Counted from the first letter of the stretch, positions 26,923 through 36,749 are shown. The stretch: 64,000 bases of DNA from Aquirufa rosea (GCF_004118285.1 NZ_SDHY01000001.1:124001-188000); one strand, 5' to 3'. The notes: a model not told the origin generated them from the sequence alone. Translations and numbers: made by a program.

Positions 26923-27972
26923 TTAAGAATAAAATTCTTTTATTTTTTGAAATAATGCTTGGTTCTCATCAGGCAAACCAACAGTAATTCTGATCGAACT
27001 TTCACAAAGTGCCACATTAGATCTATTTCTGGTAATTATTTTTTGCGAAATTAAATTATCAAATAACTCTTGAGCCCTTTCAAATTTAACTAATATAAAA
27101 TTGGCATGCGAAGGGTAGATTTGAATTACCTGAGGTATTCGTTCTAACATTGAAATTAACGTATTTTTTGCATCATTTATTTGCTTCACAGAATTAATTA
27201 AAAATTCTCTGTTTTTTAACGCTTGTAAAACCAATGTTTGAGTAGCCCCACCAATGTTATATGGAGGTTTGATTTTATTCAATATTTGGATGACTTGAGG
27301 ATGAGCAAAAGCCATTCCTAGTCGTAATGATGCTAACCCATAGGCCTTAGAAAGAGTTTGCATAACAATGACATTCGGATATTTTTCCAACTCAACTATA
27401 AAACTTGGTTCATCCGAAAAATCAATATAGGCTTCATCAATAATGACAAATCCTTGTTGAAATTGTTGGATAATTTGATATATATCCGCCCTATTAATTT
27501 TATTTCCGGTTGGATTATTGGGTGAACAAATGAATATAATCCGAGTATTTTCCTCAATAGACGTTAATATTTTAGGGACATCCAATTGATATTCCTGTGT
27601 TAAACTGACCGAAATAATGGACACATGATTGATTGAGGCACTCACTTCATACATTCCATATGTTGGTGGACATAGTAATATGGAATGTTCTGAACCAGCA
27701 CAAGTCATCCGCATAATTAAATCAATCGCCTCGTCTGAACCATTTCCAATGAATATTTGGTCTACAGGTATACCTTTAATTTGAGAAATCTCTTCCTTTA
27801 TTTCCCACTGCATGGGATCTGGATAGCGATTCCAGCTTACAGGTAGGGGTGAACCCAATGGATTTTCATTGGCATCCAAAAATATACCCTCTTTACCCTT
27901 AAATTCATCTCGAGCAGATGAATAAGGTTTTAAATTCCAAATGTGAGGTAAAATGATGGATTGGTAATTCAT
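26923..27972 (-). CDS. hisC: Histidinol-phosphate aminotransferase
   Basis: A 349-residue class I/II PLP aminotransferase converting imidazole-acetol phosphate to histidinol phosphate. The PLP Lys is in MQTLSKAYGLASLRLG, preceded by the conserved ICSPNNPTGN and VIIDEAYIDF. The N-terminal LDANENPLGSP is typical of HisC. The start overlaps the hisD stop by 4 bp, a coupled arrangement. The order hisG-hisD-hisC is as in other Bacteroidota, but hisB does not follow; an outer-membrane protein gene does. Confidence 0.95.
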   Translation of the reverse strand: MNYQSIILPHIWNLKPYSSARDEFKGKEGIFLDANENPLGSPLPVSWNRYPDPMQWEIKEEISQIKGIPVDQIFIGNGSDEAIDLIMRMTCAGSEHSILLCPPTYGMYEVSASINHVSIISVSLTQEYQLDVPKILTSIEENTRIIFICSPNNPTGNKINRADIYQIIQQFQQGFVIIDEAYIDFSDEPSFIVELEKYPNVIVMQTLSKAYGLASLRLGMAFAHPQVIQILNKIKPPYNIGGATQTLVLQALKNREFLINSVKQINDAKNTLISMLERIPQVIQIYPSHANFILVKFERAQELFDNLISQKIITRNRSNVALCESSIRITVGLPDENQALFQKIKEFYS

Positions 27973-29240
27973 GAGGGATTTTTTATTCGAATAGCTACTG
28001 CATTAGCATGCGCCTGAAGTGATTCAGCTTCAGCCATTTGTATGATACTTGATCCTAAATGTTGTAATCCAGATTGACTGATACTTTGTAGCGTAATTAT
28101 TTTTTGAAAACTTCCTAAATTCACCCCTGAATAAGCTTTAGCGAAGCCATTGGTTGGCAAGGTATGATTAGTACCTGAGGCATAATCGCCAGCCGCTTCA
28201 GGAGTGTAATTCCCTAAAAAAATAGAACCCGCATTGTAAATGTTATCTGCCAATTCTTCGGGTTTTTCACAAGCCAAAATCAGGTGTTCTGCCGCGTATT
28301 CATTTAAAAGTTGAACGGCTTCAGAACGATCCTTAACTAATACAATCTTGGAATTCGCCAGCGACATCTTTGCCAAATCCTTTCTTTCAAGCACATTCAC
28401 TTGTCTTTCCAGCTCCTCTTGAACATTAAAGATAAAGGTTTCATCTAAAGCAACTAAAAATACTTGTGAATCAACTCCATGTTCCGCCTGTGATAATAAA
28501 TCAGCAGCCACATAGGCCGGATTAGCCGTAGAATCTGCATAAACTGCCACCTCAGACGGTCCTGCAGGCATATCAATAGCAACCCCTTTTCGATTGGCAA
28601 ACATTTTAGCCGCTGTCACATACTGATTCCCAGGTCCGAATATTTTAAAAACCTTAGGAATAGATTCAGTGCCTAATGCCAAAGCCGCTATAGCTTGTGC
28701 TCCTCCTACTTTTGCCATTTTGGTAATCCCACATAATTGCGCGGAATAAAATATAGCTGGATGAATCGCTGGAGTACACAATACAATCTCTCGACAACCC
28801 GCAATTTGGGCAGGAATAGCTAACATTAGAATGGTGGAGAAAAGGGGTGCCGTTCCTCCAGGAATGTATATTCCAACCTTTTCAATGGCACTCGCTTTTT
28901 GCCAACAAATAACACCAGGACTAGTCTCTGTTTTTTGAGAAATAAACTCTTGCGACTTATGAAAGGTATAAATGTTGGAATATGCCTGTTGTATGGCTTG
29001 TTTTAAAGCTTCTGGAACCTGATCTGCAAATATTTTAATTTCTTCTTCTGTGTAGAGAATGGAATCTATTTCTCTTTTTTCAAATTGTAAAGTGAAATCT
29101 CGTAAGGCTTGATCTGATTTTATCTCTACTTGTTTAAATATTCCTTCAATAATTTCATCCAAAGATTGAGCGTTCAGACTTGGTCTTTGACAAATCTGCG
29201 CAAAGCTATTTGAATCAGGATATTTTATATATGGAATCAT
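27969..29240 (-). CDS. hisD: Histidinol dehydrogenase
   Basis: A 423-residue zinc enzyme catalysing the last two oxidations to histidine. Signature segments are VGIYIPGGTAPLFSTILM, VGGAQAIAALALGTESIP, GPGNQYVTAAKM, AGPSEVAV and LSQAEHGVDSQ (with the zinc-ligand and catalytic His/Glu region), and SGTNHTLPT near the end. Length matches the family (about 430). It lies 2 bp after hisG and overlaps hisC by 4 bp. Confidence 0.97.
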   Translation of the reverse strand: MIPYIKYPDSNSFAQICQRPSLNAQSLDEIIEGIFKQVEIKSDQALRDFTLQFEKREIDSILYTEEEIKIFADQVPEALKQAIQQAYSNIYTFHKSQEFISQKTETSPGVICWQKASAIEKVGIYIPGGTAPLFSTILMLAIPAQIAGCREIVLCTPAIHPAIFYSAQLCGITKMAKVGGAQAIAALALGTESIPKVFKIFGPGNQYVTAAKMFANRKGVAIDMPAGPSEVAVYADSTANPAYVAADLLSQAEHGVDSQVFLVALDETFIFNVQEELERQVNVLERKDLAKMSLANSKIVLVKDRSEAVQLLNEYAAEHLILACEKPEELADNIYNAGSIFLGNYTPEAAGDYASGTNHTLPTNGFAKAYSGVNLGSFQKIITLQSISQSGLQHLGSSIIQMAEAESLQAHANAVAIRIKNPS

Positions 29241-29242
29241 GC

Positions 29243-30106
29243 TTACAAAATCATTTTCTCAATTGGTAGGACTAATATTCCTTGCGCACCAGCTTCACGT
29301 AAAGATTCAATAATTTCCCAAAAATCATTTTCTGATATGACGGAGTGTAAAGAATACCAGCCATTTTCAGCTAATGGTACACGAGAAGGTGATTTCATGC
29401 CTGGTAATAAGGCAATGATTTTATCCAAATTCTTTTCTTCAGCATTTAATACCACATACTTGGCATTTTGCCCTCTTTGTACAGAATCAATCCGAAAAGT
29501 AAGTTTATCTAATAAGATTTTCTTATCGGGAGATAATGATTTATTGGATATGAGAACGGCTTGACTTTTAAATACTTCAGCAACTTCTTTTAATCCATTA
29601 CTTAATAAGGTTCCTCCAGTAGAAACTATGTCACAAATACCTTCAGCTAGGCCTATACTTGGGGCAATTTCAACTGATCCCGAAATTTCATGAGTATGTG
29701 CATTAACTCCTTGAGATTTTAGAAAGTTGTTGGTTAAGTTAGGGTAGGAGGTAGCGATACTTTTACCTTCAAAATAACTTAGATCAGTATAAATTTCATT
29801 TCTTGGTATAGCTAATGACAAACGACATTTGGAAAAACCTAATTCCTTGACGATCTCTACATCTTTCTTATTTTCTTCTAACACATTTAGGCCAATCACT
29901 CCCAAATCCGCAACTCCATCCTCTACATAACCAGGAATATCGTCATCACGTAAAAACAAAAATTCTATGGGAAAATTGCTAGAAATGGAACGCAACTTAG
30001 AACCTCCCGATTCAAATTTAATTCCACACTCTTTAAATAACTTCAATGAATCGTCGCTTAATCTGCCTGATTTTTGAACTGCGATTCTAATATTTGTATT
30101 GCTCAT
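29243..30106 (-). CDS. hisG: ATP phosphoribosyltransferase (long form)
   Basis: A 287-residue enzyme catalysing the committed step of histidine synthesis from ATP and PRPP. The length and the C-terminal segment (YVVLNAEEKNLDKIIALLPGMKSPS ... VLPIEKMIL) show the long HisG form with its own regulatory domain, which normally gives histidine feedback inhibition and does not need HisZ. Substrate-binding segments RIAVQKSGRL, DDDIPGYVEDGVADLGVIG and the PRPP loop region DIVSTGGTL are visible. It is the first gene of hisG-hisD-hisC. A hairpin terminator of the upstream E2 gene lies just ahead. Confidence 0.95.
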   Translation of the reverse strand: MSNTNIRIAVQKSGRLSDDSLKLFKECGIKFESGGSKLRSISSNFPIEFLFLRDDDIPGYVEDGVADLGVIGLNVLEENKKDVEIVKELGFSKCRLSLAIPRNEIYTDLSYFEGKSIATSYPNLTNNFLKSQGVNAHTHEISGSVEIAPSIGLAEGICDIVSTGGTLLSNGLKEVAEVFKSQAVLISNKSLSPDKKILLDKLTFRIDSVQRGQNAKYVVLNAEEKNLDKIIALLPGMKSPSRVPLAENGWYSLHSVISENDFWEIIESLREAGAQGILVLPIEKMIL

Positions 30107-30129
30107 ATATGTATTTTTCCTAAAATAGA

Positions 30130-30154
30130 CAAGCCCCGAAATTTTCGAGGCTTG
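30130..30154 (-). terminator. Terminator between the E2 gene and hisG
   Basis: On the minus strand CAAGCCTCGAAAA pairs with TTTCGGGGCTTG (one mismatch in an otherwise 11-12-bp stem), followed by TCTATTTT. It lies 12 nt after the E2 stop and about 24 nt before the hisG start, so the his operon either reads through it or starts from a promoter overlapping it. Confidence 0.65.
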
Positions 30155-30165
30155 CCATTGAATGT

Positions 30166-31794
30166 TTAGATAAACATCTTAATGGGATCCTCAAGGTACT
30201 GCTTTAATGTTTGTAAAAATGCAGCTCCTGTTGCTCCGTCCACCACACGATGATCACAGGTTAATGTTATCTTCATGATGTTTGTGGCATAAAACTGTCC
30301 ATTTTTGACACCAACGGTTTCTTTAATTCCACCTACTGCCAAAATACACGACTCTGGTGAGTTGATGATGGACGTAAATTGGTCAATGCCAAACATACCT
30401 AAATTACTTACAGTGAACGTATTACCTTCCCAATCTTTCGGTTGTAATTGCTTGTTTTTAGCTTTAGATCCTAATTCCTTAGCTTCTGCTGAAATCTGAG
30501 CAATGGATTTTTCGCTAGCAAAACGGATAACTGGTACAAGTAATCCATCTTCAACTGCAACAGCCATTCCAATATGCACGTGCTTGTTGACACGAATACG
30601 GTCTTCCATCCAATAGGAGTTTACTTTTGGATGTTTTACTAAGGATAAGGCCACAGCTTTGATTACCATATCATTAAATGAAATTTTAACCGGTAAAACT
30701 TCGTTCATACTCACACGAGCCTCCATGGCTTTATCCATATTGATTTCCATGGTCAAATAAAATTCAGGGGCACTGAATTTTGATTCTGACAATCGACGAG
30801 CAATTGTCTTCCGCATTTGACTGTTTGGAATATCTTCGAAACTTTCTTCTCCTGAAATAAAATTACCCGTGGCTCCTCCTTGAGAAGGCTTATAGTTTTC
30901 TACATCAATCTTGGTGATTCTTCCACCTTCTCCTGTTCCTTGTAACCATGATAGATTGATATTCTTTTCTTTAGCTAAAGCTTTTGCTAGGGGAGAGGCT
31001 TTAATAATACCACCTGTAGAATTAGCTTGAATGCCGGAAGAAGTACTGGATTTTACTTCAGCAGCTTTTGGAGATTCTTTGACTGGAGTAGTCGGCGCTG
31101 CGGCAACTGGTGCCGGCGCAGGAGAAGCAGCTACAGGAGCTGCAGGTGCAGGTGTTTGTGCCAATAATGGTTGGAAATCTGTTCCAGGCTCTCCAACAAT
31201 CATGATAATTCCGTCAACAATAACGCCCTCCCCTTCTTTCGCTCCTATGTATAGAATAGTACCATCTTCATAGTTTTCCAACTCCATGGTAGCTTTGTCT
31301 GTCTCTACTTCAGCGATGATGTCACCCGATTTAACCACATCACCTACCTTTTTTAACCATTTAGCAATGACACCTTCGATCATGGTATCACTCATTTTGG
31401 GCATTCGTACTGCCTTAGCTGGAATACTAGATAGATCAACTGCAGGGGGGGCTGGTGTGGCTGCCACCTCAACAGGGCTGGAACTTTCTTTAACTTCCGT
31501 TGCAATAGGAGCCGCTGGAGTAGTTCCACCAGTAAGTAAACTTGAAAAATCTTCCCCAGGTGTACCTACAATGGCAATGATTCCGTCAACAGGTACAGCT
31601 TCACCTACCTTAACCCCAATATATAATAATGTACCATCCTCGTAATTTTCTAATTCCATGGTAGCCTTGTCGGTTTCTACTTCAGCTATGATGTCACCAG
31701 ATTTAATTACATCTCCCTCTTTCTTAAGCCAATTAGCGATTACACCTTCAACCATGGTGTCACTCATTTTGGGCATTCTTATTACTTCAGCCAT
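30166..31794 (-). CDS. pdhC: Pyruvate dehydrogenase E2, dihydrolipoyllysine acetyltransferase
   Basis: A 542-residue E2 core of the pyruvate dehydrogenase complex. Two lipoyl domains (about residues 1-80 and 125-205) each carry the lipoylated Lys in VETDKATMELE. They are joined by Ala/Pro-rich linkers, then a peripheral-subunit-binding domain (IKASPLAKALAKE ... GTGEGGRITKIDV) and a catalytic domain ending with HRVVDGATGA (catalytic His). The start at 31794 (MAEVIRMPKMSD) is preferred over 31815, which adds seven residues upstream of the domain. The paired E1 and E3 genes are not in the window. Confidence 0.96.
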   Translation of the reverse strand: MAEVIRMPKMSDTMVEGVIANWLKKEGDVIKSGDIIAEVETDKATMELENYEDGTLLYIGVKVGEAVPVDGIIAIVGTPGEDFSSLLTGGTTPAAPIATEVKESSSPVEVAATPAPPAVDLSSIPAKAVRMPKMSDTMIEGVIAKWLKKVGDVVKSGDIIAEVETDKATMELENYEDGTILYIGAKEGEGVIVDGIIMIVGEPGTDFQPLLAQTPAPAAPVAASPAPAPVAAAPTTPVKESPKAAEVKSSTSSGIQANSTGGIIKASPLAKALAKEKNINLSWLQGTGEGGRITKIDVENYKPSQGGATGNFISGEESFEDIPNSQMRKTIARRLSESKFSAPEFYLTMEINMDKAMEARVSMNEVLPVKISFNDMVIKAVALSLVKHPKVNSYWMEDRIRVNKHVHIGMAVAVEDGLLVPVIRFASEKSIAQISAEAKELGSKAKNKQLQPKDWEGNTFTVSNLGMFGIDQFTSIINSPESCILAVGGIKETVGVKNGQFYATNIMKITLTCDHRVVDGATGAAFLQTLKQYLEDPIKMFI

Positions 31795-31812
31795 TATCTT
31801 ATTTTTAAAATT

Positions 31813-31843
31813 CAAAATTAAGCTTTAGATGCTTGTTTCGAAA
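31813..31843 (-). promoter_or_regulatory. Promoter of the E2 gene (TTTC-N19-TAATTTTG)
   Basis: On the minus strand TAATTTTG fits the -7 consensus TAnnTTTG, with TTTC 19 bp upstream as a near match to the -33 TTTG. Predicted start near 31806 gives a leader of about 12 nt before the ATG at 31794 and falls downstream of the alternative ATG at 31815. Confidence 0.6.
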
Positions 31844-31865
31844 ACTATTATGTAAAAATATTTGA

Positions 31866-33653
31866 TTAATCTAATTTTAAAACTGCCATAAATGCCTCTT
31901 GTGGAATTTCTACATTACCCACCTGACGCATCCTCTTTTTACCCTTTTTCTGCTTTTCAAGCAATTTCCGTTTACGAGAAATATCACCCCCATAACACTT
32001 AGCCAAAACATCTTTTCTGAGTGCTTTTACCGTTTCACGCGCAATAATCTTCTGACCAATGGCAGCTTGAATTGCAATCTCAAATTGTTGTCTTGGTAAT
32101 AACTCCCTTAATTTTTCACACAATCGCTTACCCCAATCATAGGCTTTATCTCGGTGAACAATAGCAGAAAGTGCGTCCACTTTTTCTCCATTTAACATGA
32201 TATCTAATTTAACCATGTTACCAGGCTGATAACCTTTATATTCATAATCCAATGAAGCATATCCACGAGAAATGGTCTTCAATCGATCAAAAAAGTCAAA
32301 TACAACTTCTGACAAAGGCATATCAAAAGTTAATTCTACTCGGTCAGTAGTTAGGTAAATTTGATTGATTAATATGCCCCTTTTGTCCATGCATAAACTC
32401 ATAATCACCCCGGTATACTCGGATTTAGTAATGATTTGTGCTTTGATGTAAGGTTCTTCAATTACATTGATTAAGTTAGGCTCAGGTAAATCACTTGGAG
32501 CTGAAACCCATAATTCCTCGTGGGAAGTGGTTAAAACCTTGAATTTAACAGAAGGAACTGTGGTGATAACTGTCATATCAAATTCACGTTCCAATCGTTC
32601 CTGCACAATTTCCATGTGCAACATACCTAAGAAGCCACAACGAAAACCAAATCCCAAAGCCATGGATGTTTCAGGCTCCCAAACCAAGGAGGCATCATTT
32701 AATTGAAGCTTTTCCATGGCATCTCGTAAATCCTCAAACTCCGATGTTTCTACTGGATAAATTCCAGCGAAAACCATGGGTTTTACTTCTTCAAATCCTA
32801 AAATAGCGCTTTGGCAAGGGTTGGCTACATGTGTGATGGTATCACCCACTTTAACTTCTTTGGCTTCTTTGATACCTGAAATTAGATAACCTACATCACC
32901 AGATTTAATGATGGATTTCGGTACTTGCTCTAATCCTAAAGTTCCGATTTCATCGGCAAAGTATTCTTTGCCTGTATTCATAAATTTAACTTTATCTCCT
33001 TTACGTATTTCTCCATTATAAACACGGAAAATTACCTCGATACCTCGATACGAGTTAAAGGTTGAGTCAAAAATTAATGCCTGTAAAGGTTCTTCTGGGT
33101 TACCTGTAGGAGCAGGGATACGCTCTACTACCGCATCCAAAATATCCTGTATACCAATACCTTCTTTACCAGAGGCATGAATGATATCTTCCTTTTTACA
33201 ACCAATTAAATCAATAATTTGATCCGATACTTCTTCTGGCATAGCACCAGGGAGATCTATCTTGTTAAGAACCGGAATGATTTCTAAATCGTGGTTGATT
33301 GCCAAATATAAGTTAGAAATAGTTTGCGCCTCGATTCCTTGAGAAGCATCTACAATTAATAAGGCTCCCTCGCAAGCGGCGATCGATCTAGAAACTTCAT
33401 ATGAAAAGTCAACGTGCCCAGGAGTATCTATTAAATTGAAAGTGTAAACCTCTCCATCCTTAGGATATTGCATTTGAATGGCATGAGATTTAATAGTAAT
33501 ACCTCTTTCTCTCTCTAAATCCATATCATCCAAAAGCTGATTCATCATATCGCGCTTTTGAACTGTATTCGTGAATTCTATCAATCGATCAGCCAAAGTA
33601 CTCTTTCCGTGATCAATATGAGCGATGATACAAAAATTACGAAGGTTCTTCAT
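31866..33653 (-). CDS. lepA: Elongation factor 4 (back-translocase)
   Basis: A 595-residue translational GTPase acting on stalled ribosomes. The P-loop is AHIDHGKST (residues 11-19), followed by the G2/G3 region with [10 protein letters not shown] and DTPGHVDF, and NKIDLPGA (G4). The C-terminal LepA-specific domain contains [16 protein letters not shown] and ends in [28 protein letters not shown]. Length is as expected. A 215-bp non-coding stretch separates it from the aminopeptidase gene upstream. Confidence 0.97.
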   Translation of the reverse strand: MKNLRNFCIIAHIDHGKSTLADRLIEFTNTVQKRDMMNQLLDDMDLERERGITIKSHAIQMQYPKDGEVYTFNLIDTPGHVDFSYEVSRSIAACEGALLIVDASQGIEAQTISNLYLAINHDLEIIPVLNKIDLPGAMPEEVSDQIIDLIGCKKEDIIHASGKEGIGIQDILDAVVERIPAPTGNPEEPLQALIFDSTFNSYRGIEVIFRVYNGEIRKGDKVKFMNTGKEYFADEIGTLGLEQVPKSIIKSGDVGYLISGIKEAKEVKVGDTITHVANPCQSAILGFEEVKPMVFAGIYPVETSEFEDLRDAMEKLQLNDASLVWEPETSMALGFGFRCGFLGMLHMEIVQERLEREFDMTVITTVPSVKFKVLTTSHEELWVSAPSDLPEPNLINVIEEPYIKAQIITKSEYTGVIMSLCMDKRGILINQIYLTTDRVELTFDMPLSEVVFDFFDRLKTISRGYASLDYEYKGYQPGNMVKLDIMLNGEKVDALSAIVHRDKAYDWGKRLCEKLRELLPRQQFEIAIQAAIGQKIIARETVKALRKDVLAKCYGGDISRKRKLLEKQKKGKKRMRQVGNVEIPQEAFMAVLKLD

Positions 33654-33868
33654 TTAATTTCTATTTGTAACATTCAACCAAAAAAACATGCATTTGGTTA
33701 ATTAGCATTGAATTCCATGTAAAGCTGCTTGTAAAAAACTTTCTATATCATACTTGCCAAGGAACTCACCTTTTCAAGCTACAAATATAGTCAAGGCATT
33801 GCTGGCAAGCTATACGAGAACTCAATTATTCTGTGATTAATAGGTAGTTTTTATTTGAAAGGGTTGAA
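33654..33868. other. Non-coding gap between lepA and the aminopeptidase gene
   Basis: 215 bp without a credible ORF. On the minus strand TATATTTG at 33782-33789 fits the -7 consensus and could drive lepA with a leader of about 120 nt, but the nearest CTTG is only 16 bp upstream of it. No strong hairpin with a T-run is seen. Confidence 0.4.
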
Positions 33869-35164
33869 TTAATGAGCGACTTGCATGATGCTTTCAATTT
33901 CCTCCCATTCTATAGGGATATTTTTCATTAAATTCTCTGTGCCATTGGGAGTAATAAGTAAGTTGTTCTCCAATCGAATACCTATCCCTTCTTCACGGAT
34001 ATAAATACCTGGTTCACAGGTCAATACCATTCCTGGCTCAAATGGCTTATATTTATCCCATACATCATGCACGTCTAATCCTAGGTGATGAGCTACTCCA
34101 TGCATAAAATATTTTTTGAATAAAGGCGCATTTTTATCTTGCTTCTCTACATCATGTCTAGAAAATAACTTTAAATCAATCAATTTCCCTTCCATATACC
34201 TTTCAACCTCTTTTTGATAATCTGTCCAATAAACGGAAGGTTGCATAATTTGACTTGCAAAATTCAGCACATCATAAACAGCTAAATACACCTCTTTCTG
34301 ACGAGTCGTAAACTTGCCATTTACAGGAATAGTTCGTGTCATATCCGCATTATAATTAGCATAGGAAGCACCCACGTCTAACAATAATAAATCGCCATCC
34401 TTACATACTTCATTGTTTTCAATATAATGCAATACGCAAGCATTTGCTCCTGAGGCTATAATAGGCGTGTAAGCAAAGCCACTGCTTCTTGATCGTATAA
34501 ATTCATGAATAAATTCAGCCTCTATTTCATATTCATATACACCTGGTTGGGTATATGACAAAATACGTCGAAAGGCCGATTCCGTAATATCAATGGCCTG
34601 TTGCAAGGCACCAATTTCTTCATTCTCCTTCTTCATACGAATCGTATTCATGATAGGAGCCAAGCGTTTGAAATTGTGGGTGGGGTATTTACTTTGGATC
34701 TGTTTAGTTAAACGGGCATTTTGTGTTTCTACCTGAGAACTGTTTCGGATATGTTCATTATCCAATAAGTAGATATTTTCAGCAGTATATACCAGCGTTT
34801 GCATGATGGAATCCATCTGACTTGTCCACTGAATGTTTTTAATTCCAGAAATTTGATGAGCTTCTTCTTTAGTAAATTTATGTCCCTCCCAAATGGCTAT
34901 TAATTCCGAGGTTTCTTTAACAAATGCAATTTCTTTTAAATGTTCTTCTGGTGCATCAGGGTATAACAACAAAAAACTTTCCTCTTGGTCTAATCCCGTT
35001 AAATAGAATAAATCAGTATTCTGCTTGAAACCCATACTGCCATCCGCGTTGGTTGGCATGATGTCGTTTGAACTAATTAATACAATAGATTTGGGGGCTA
35101 ATTGATCAACTAATTTTTGACGATTTTTAACGTATAATTGTGAAGGAAGTGTTTTATATCTCAT
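33869..35164 (-). CDS. Xaa-Pro aminopeptidase (aminopeptidase P, M24B)
   Basis: A 431-residue dinuclear-metal peptidase removing N-terminal residues before proline. The metal ligands are the two Asp of LLLDVGASYANYNADMTRTI, the His of HGVAHHLGLDVHD, and the Glu residues of TCEPGIYI and GIGIRLENN. An N-terminal creatinase-like domain precedes (about 1-170). It starts 4 bp after the methyltransferase stop, so the two are co-transcribed. Confidence 0.94.
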   Translation of the reverse strand: MRYKTLPSQLYVKNRQKLVDQLAPKSIVLISSNDIMPTNADGSMGFKQNTDLFYLTGLDQEESFLLLYPDAPEEHLKEIAFVKETSELIAIWEGHKFTKEEAHQISGIKNIQWTSQMDSIMQTLVYTAENIYLLDNEHIRNSSQVETQNARLTKQIQSKYPTHNFKRLAPIMNTIRMKKENEEIGALQQAIDITESAFRRILSYTQPGVYEYEIEAEFIHEFIRSRSSGFAYTPIIASGANACVLHYIENNEVCKDGDLLLLDVGASYANYNADMTRTIPVNGKFTTRQKEVYLAVYDVLNFASQIMQPSVYWTDYQKEVERYMEGKLIDLKLFSRHDVEKQDKNAPLFKKYFMHGVAHHLGLDVHDVWDKYKPFEPGMVLTCEPGIYIREEGIGIRLENNLLITPNGTENLMKNIPIEWEEIESIMQVAH

Positions 35165-35168
35165 GATT

Positions 35169-35933
35169 TTATTTACGACATAGGTAAATGATTTCTTCTA
35201 GAGGTAAACTCATTTTTTGACTATTTTCAAGTCCGATTTTTTCTATCATATTTACAGGTATTACTTGAAAACCAGATTTTTCCAATTGTTTCCCGTAATC
35301 TCTTCCATAAATTCTTACATGGTCATCTTGTAAAAAATGCTTTTCTCGTTCTTTAGGATCAGTAATACTTTCATCCTCATATGTGGTTTCTAAATCAAGT
35401 CTCTGTGGACTTTGACAAAGGGCAAATCCATCTGGCTTCAAAACACGACGAATTTCCTGCATACAACGAACATCATCACGAACATGCTCTAATACGTGGT
35501 TACAGAAAACGGCATCGAAGCTATTGTCTTCAAATGGAATATCATGCAAGTCCATTTTCACCTTAGCTAATGGAGATTCAATATCAGCCGTGATATAATT
35601 ATCGCCTAATAATTTTTCAAACCTATCGATAAAACAATATTCTGGAGCAATGTGTAATAATCTTAGATTACTTTTAAAAAATGGTGTTTCCTTTTGTAAA
35701 AATAGATACATCAGTCGATGCCTTTCTAAACTTAAACAAGAAGGGCAAAGGGCATTTTCTCTGGGTTGAAGTCTTCCATAAGGAAGAAATTTGGAGAAAT
35801 TTTGTTGGCAAATTGGGCAATGCACTTTATTACCTTGTAAAAAAATACTGTAAACTTTCAGCAGCTTATGAGCTACCAATTGAATGTATTTTCTAGGTAT
35901 ATTTCTTAAAATCCAGCTTATTAAATATTTCAT
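35169..35933 (-). CDS. Class I SAM-dependent methyltransferase with N-terminal zinc-ribbon-like motif
   Basis: A 254-residue protein. Residues about 38-70 hold CPICQQNF and CPSC, a possible four-Cys zinc site, followed by a Rossmann methyltransferase domain (Methyltransf_11 type) with LHIAPE, ADIESPLAKVKMDLHDIPF, FDAVFCNHVLEHV and LKPDGFALCQSP. The substrate is unknown. The start at 35933 is chosen because the in-frame ATG at 35981 lies inside the terminator hairpin of the upstream DUF1080 gene. The T-run of that terminator ends only 5 nt before this ATG. Confidence 0.82.
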   Translation of the reverse strand: MKYLISWILRNIPRKYIQLVAHKLLKVYSIFLQGNKVHCPICQQNFSKFLPYGRLQPRENALCPSCLSLERHRLMYLFLQKETPFFKSNLRLLHIAPEYCFIDRFEKLLGDNYITADIESPLAKVKMDLHDIPFEDNSFDAVFCNHVLEHVRDDVRCMQEIRRVLKPDGFALCQSPQRLDLETTYEDESITDPKEREKHFLQDDHVRIYGRDYGKQLEKSGFQVIPVNMIEKIGLENSQKMSLPLEEIIYLCRK

Positions 35934-35945
35934 AAGACAAAAAAA

Positions 35946-35974
35946 GGGAAGGTGTTTACATGAAATACCTTCCC
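35946..35974 (-). terminator. Rho-independent terminator of the DUF1080 gene
   Basis: Minus-strand stem GGGAAGGTATTT / AAACACCTTCCC (12 bp with one T-G pair, loop CATGT) is followed by seven T. It ends 20 nt after the DUF1080 stop and almost touches the next start codon. Confidence 0.85.
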
Positions 35975-35993
35975 AAATCAAATAATTTGCTAA

Positions 35994-36749
35994 TTACATT
36001 TCACGAATCCAGATGTTTCTAAAACTTACTGGATTACCATGATCTTGTAAACTGATTGGACCTGCCCCGTGTACTGGGTTTTTAGGTTGACCAATATATT
36101 CTGTAGTTCCTTGAATTTTGGTATGATTTTGAACCACAATACCATTATGAATGACAGTAATGTAGGCAGGAGTATCAATTCCTCCGTTTACTGTAAATTT
36201 AGGAGCAGTGTATATAATGTCATAAGTATTCCATTCTCCCATGGGTGAACTCGCATTAACTAGTGGGGCAGATTGTTTGTAAATACTACCCGCTTGACCA
36301 TTACGATAAGTTCTGTTTTGGTATGAGTTAAGCACTTGTACTTCATACATTCCTTGCATGAAAATACCACTATTACCTTTTCCTTGACTTTTTAAAGTTT
36401 CAGGCTCAATAGGTGAGCGCCACTCCACATGTAATTGATAATTGGTGAACTTTTGTTTGGTAGAGATATGCCCAGCTCCTTTTACCACTGTCATGGCGCC
36501 ATCTTCTACTTTCCATTTGGCAGGACTTCCATCCTTTACTGTTTCCCAATTATCTAAGTTTTTTCCATCGAATAACACAATGGCATCAGAAGGGATTTTA
36601 CCTGGACTAACAACGCGAACCTCTGGATCCCAGTATTCCGTTTTGTCAGGTTTGTTAGGATTTTCCTCAATAAAACGATGATCTTGTGCTTGTAAGCAAA
36701 AACTACCAGCTGCTAAAACAGCAGTGTAGATGAAAGTAATTTTTTTCAT
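35994..36749 (-). CDS. DUF1080 (3-keto-disaccharide hydrolase domain) secreted protein
   Basis: A 251-residue secreted protein with a signal peptide (residues 1-21, SFCLQAQ). One DUF1080 concanavalin-like domain covers about residues 55-250: IVLFDGKNLDNWE, YQLHVEWRSP, GNSGIFMQGMYEVQVLNSY, and the closing HGAGPISLQDHGNPVSFRNIWIREM. Recent work on this family describes 3-keto-glycoside hydrolysis; activity here is inferred from family. A single gene with its own terminator. It may act in the same kind of sugar pathway as the DUF6807 gene near 7 kb, though the two are far apart. Confidence 0.88.
   Translation of the reverse strand: MKKITFIYTAVLAAGSFCLQAQDHRFIEENPNKPDKTEYWDPEVRVVSPGKIPSDAIVLFDGKNLDNWETVKDGSPAKWKVEDGAMTVVKGAGHISTKQKFTNYQLHVEWRSPIEPETLKSQGKGNSGIFMQGMYEVQVLNSYQNRTYRNGQAGSIYKQSAPLVNASSPMGEWNTYDIIYTAPKFTVNGGIDTPAYITVIHNGIVVQNHTKIQGTTEYIGQPKNPVHGAGPISLQDHGNPVSFRNIWIREM

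Noticed and set aside
31031-31645. Two Ala/Thr/Ser-rich plus-strand ORFs opposite the E2 gene
   Set aside because: They are antisense shadows of the Ala/Pro linkers and lipoyl domains; both read through low-complexity complements with no family features or start signals.
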